64,000 nt of DNA from Modestobacter italicus (GTDB lineage Bacteria > Actinomycetota > Actinomycetes > Mycobacteriales > Geodermatophilaceae), in NCBI RefSeq assembly GCF_000306785.1, contig NC_017955.1, positions 1,798,001 to 1,862,000 of the forward strand, written 5' to 3'. A model generated the notes under the pieces. It had not been told where the DNA came from. It did not search any database and worked only from the letters and a program-made list of their open reading frames with translations. Both the position numbers and the translations under genes were made by a program. How positions within the stretch are numbered: the stretch's first letter is position 1; each line of letters starts with the position of its first letter. Below, one piece after another: positions 62,096 through 64,000 of the stretch.

Positions 62096-62869
62096 GTGAG
62101 CAAGGACGCCCTGCGCCGACGGTACGAGGAGCTCAGCCAGTGGCCGCTGGTCCTGCTGGCACTGCTGTTCGTGGCGTCCTACGCCTGGGGCGTGCTGCGC
62201 CCCGACCTGCCGCACCCGCTGCTGGTCACCCTGCGGGTGGTCACCGTGGTGGCCTGGCCGGTGTTCCTGGGCGACTACGTGCTGCGCCTGGCGCTGGCCG
62301 ACCACCGGTGGCGGTTCGTGCGGCAGAACTGGGTCGACGGCCTGGCCGTGCTGCTGCCGCTGCTGCGCCCGCTGCGGGTCCTCAGCCTGGTCCGGGTCGC
62401 CCGGGTGCTCGACCGGCGGCTGACCACCAGCCTGCACGGCCGGGTCGCCGCCTACGTCACGCTGACCGCGTCCCTCGTCGTCTTCATGGCCTCGCTGGCC
62501 GTCTACGACGCCGAGCGCGGCGCGCCGGGCGCCTCGATCACCAGCTACGGCGACGCCGTCTGGTGGGCGCTGACGACCATCACCACCGTCGGCTACGGCG
62601 ACGAGTACCCGGTCACCGGCGACGGCCGGCTGGTCGCGGTGCTGCTCATGGTCAGCGGCATCGCCCTGCTCGGCGTCGTCACCGCCGCCGTCGCGTCCTG
62701 GTTCGTCGGCCGGGTCGCCGAGGCCGCCCAGGCGCAGGACGACGCGGACGACGCCGCCCTGCTGGTCGAGGTGCGCGAGCTGGCCGACGAGGTGCGCCGG
62801 CTGCGCGCCGAGCTCGCCGACCGCGACGAGCTCGGCGCGCAGCCGCTCAGGACGACGGGATCAGGATGA
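62096..62869 (+). CDS. voltage-gated-type potassium channel
   Basis: A 257-residue membrane protein with six helices. The fourth region, LLPLLRPLRVLSLVRVARVL, carries regularly spaced Arg as in an S4 voltage sensor. The pore is WWALTTITTVGYGDEYPVTG with the TVGYGD filter, and a cytoplasmic coiled coil rich in Glu and Arg ends the chain. It should pass potassium across the cell membrane. CAGACT ends six bases before the GTG. Its 3' end overlaps the convergent peptidase gene by 23 bases. Confidence 0.92.
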   Translation: MSKDALRRRYEELSQWPLVLLALLFVASYAWGVLRPDLPHPLLVTLRVVTVVAWPVFLGDYVLRLALADHRWRFVRQNWVDGLAVLLPLLRPLRVLSLVRVARVLDRRLTTSLHGRVAAYVTLTASLVVFMASLAVYDAERGAPGASITSYGDAVWWALTTITTVGYGDEYPVTGDGRLVAVLLMVSGIALLGVVTAAVASWFVGRVAEAAQAQDDADDAALLVEVRELADEVRRLRAELADRDELGAQPLRTTGSG

Positions 62870-64000
62870 ACCCGGTCTGCCGCTGGTCGAGGTACTCCAC
62901 ACCGCGCCCGGTGAGTGCGATGCCCTGCTCGAGCCCCATCCGCACCAGCTGACCGCCCCACTCGGGCACCGGCACCCGCACGCACAGCTCCAGCGCCCAC
63001 ACCGTGTCGGTGCGCACCGGCGCCGAGCCCGCGCCCGGCACGCCGTCCTGCTGGTCCCACATGCCGATCGCCGGCCCGGCGCCGTGGCCGTGCACGCCCA
63101 CCGGGTGGGAGTAGATGTCGCCGTCCAGGCCCTCGGCCGCGGCCGCGGCCCGGGCGGCGGCCAGCACCTCGTCCCCGGTGCACCCCGGCTGCAGGGCGGC
63201 GGTGGTGAGGTCCTGCATCCGGTTGCCGGCGGCCATCGCGGCCACCAGGCCGGCCGGGGCCCCAGTCTCCCCCGGGCGCAGCACGTACCCGTTGCGCTGG
63301 GTGTCGGTCATCAGGCCCAGGGTCGACAGCCCGACGTCGCAGTGGACCAGGTCGCCGGGCTCGATGACCGCGTCGAACGGGACGCTCGGCACGGGGGTGC
63401 CGCGCTCGTCGGCCAGCAGGGACCCGGCGCGCTGCAGGTCGACGGTCGGCTGGAACCAGCCGTCGACGCCGAGGTCGGCGAACCGCTGCCGGATCCACCA
63501 GGCGACGTCCAGGGCGGTGGTCTCCCCGACGGTGATGACCGCGGGGGAGTAGGCCTCGTCGATCACCTGGTGCACGAGGCGGTTCATCGCGTGCATCGCC
63601 GCGATCTCCTCGGGCAGCCGGGTCTCCAGCCAGCCGACGGCGAGCTGCTCGGCCGACACCAGCTTGTCCGCGTGCGGGCCCAGCGCCTGCACCAGCAGCC
63701 CGTGCTCGGTGTGCGACAGACCGTCGGCGTGCGCGAACACCGGGGAGGAGTCGACCCCGATGGTGCGCGGCGCGGCCTGGTCGACGAACCGGCGCAACGC
63801 GGCCCACTGCGACTGCTCGGCGGTCGTCCCGGGCGTCTCGTCGGGCTCCCAGGCGGGGAGGAACTGGCCGACCGGGTAGCGGGAGACGGCCGCGGCGGTG
63901 ACGCCGTCGTCGCTGCGGTGGAAGAGCAGGACGGTGCGCCGCCGGGCCGACAGCCAGGTCGCCGGCAGCATCGTGGCCAGCACCGGGTCCTCGTTGTACT
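62847..64000 (-). CDS. M24-family metallopeptidase (Xaa-Pro type), partial
   Basis: At least 384 residues of a pita-bread aminopeptidase; the coding frame continues past the window edge (upstream codons read YNEDP in frame), so the N-terminus is missing. Metal-site parts include DLVHCDVGLSTLGLMTDTQR, HPVGVHGHGAGPAIGMWD and WALELCVRVPVPEW. The family removes residues before proline or cleaves related substrates. Several usual ligands are changed or shifted, so activity is not certain. Confidence 0.8.
   Translation of the reverse strand, partial: YNEDPVLATMLPATWLSARRRTVLLFHRSDDGVTAAAVSRYPVGQFLPAWEPDETPGTTAEQSQWAALRRFVDQAAPRTIGVDSSPVFAHADGLSHTEHGLLVQALGPHADKLVSAEQLAVGWLETRLPEEIAAMHAMNRLVHQVIDEAYSPAVITVGETTALDVAWWIRQRFADLGVDGWFQPTVDLQRAGSLLADERGTPVPSVPFDAVIEPGDLVHCDVGLSTLGLMTDTQRNGYVLRPGETGAPAGLVAAMAAGNRMQDLTTAALQPGCTGDEVLAAARAAAAAEGLDGDIYSHPVGVHGHGAGPAIGMWDQQDGVPGAGSAPVRTDTVWALELCVRVPVPEWGGQLVRMGLEQGIALTGRGVEYLDQRQTGFILIPSS

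Noticed and set aside
1-64000. CRISPR array, transposase, integrase or prophage genes
   Set aside because: No repeat-spacer pattern and no protein with such motifs was found on either strand.

Overview
The window is chromosomal DNA from a very G+C-rich actinobacterium. GTG starts are common, short GTGA stop/start overlaps recur, and there is a mycothiol-type enzyme and an actinobacterial type II fatty-acid operon. Two gene blocks match the order seen around Rv2228c-Rv2230c and Rv2238c-Rv2247 of Mycobacterium tuberculosis, and the fabD-fabH-acpP-fabF order matches Streptomyces. DUF222/HNH and DUF559/AbiEi accessory genes, together with general gene style, suggest Geodermatophilaceae or a near relative, but this is inference. 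No transposase, CRISPR array, prophage, plasmid or replication origin was seen.

Layout. 0-7.4 kb: an RNB ribonuclease divergent from an ArsR-type regulator and its MFS exporter, then a CYTH-CHAD / ParA / amphi-Trp set, a DUF4239 membrane protein and a CAT-anticodon tRNA. 7.7-15 kb: DUF3145 facing the fatty-acid operon, which reads leftward as fasR, fabD, fabH, acpP, fabF, accD. 15-24 kb: a PAP2 phosphatase, a pirin-like protein, a mycothiol-dependent enzyme, an M20 amidohydrolase, a frameshifted DUF559 gene bounded by 77-bp inverted repeats, aceE, DUF3052, ahpE and tRNA-Val. 24-31 kb: small and hypothetical genes, an epimerase, a c-di-AMP riboswitch leader before a secreted transglycosylase, a rhodanese, an SPFH protein and a FUSC protein. 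31-42.5 kb: a one-chain double ABC exporter, a DUF222/HNH gene, a GNAT acetyltransferase, Nif3, DUF3311 with a sodium:solute symporter broken by an in-frame TGA, a zinc-ribbon protein, and RNase H/phosphatase. 42.5-49.8 kb: nadA, two permeases, DoxX-like, an Lrp regulator divergent from an MFS exporter, a PIG-L deacetylase and rnpB. 49.8-64 kb: two alpha/beta hydrolases, an AraC regulator divergent from a molybdopterin oxidoreductase, an AI-2E family protein, a GGDEF-EAL protein, and a run of small stress-type genes (baeRF/Rv2629-like, DUF2795, ChaB) ending in a potassium channel and a partial M24 peptidase.

The genes work together mainly through the fatty-acid operon (regulator, malonyl transfer, initiation, carrier, elongation, carboxylase) and nearby pyruvate dehydrogenase E1, which supplies acetyl-CoA. 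The most unusual points are the inverted repeats around the DUF559 gene, the CHAD-ParA pairing that may position polyphosphate granules, a degenerate biotinyl-like tail on FabD, a 15-codon upstream reading frame coupled to the ABC exporter, and a recurring -10-like hexamer 6-8 nt before start codons, which points to widespread leaderless transcription.
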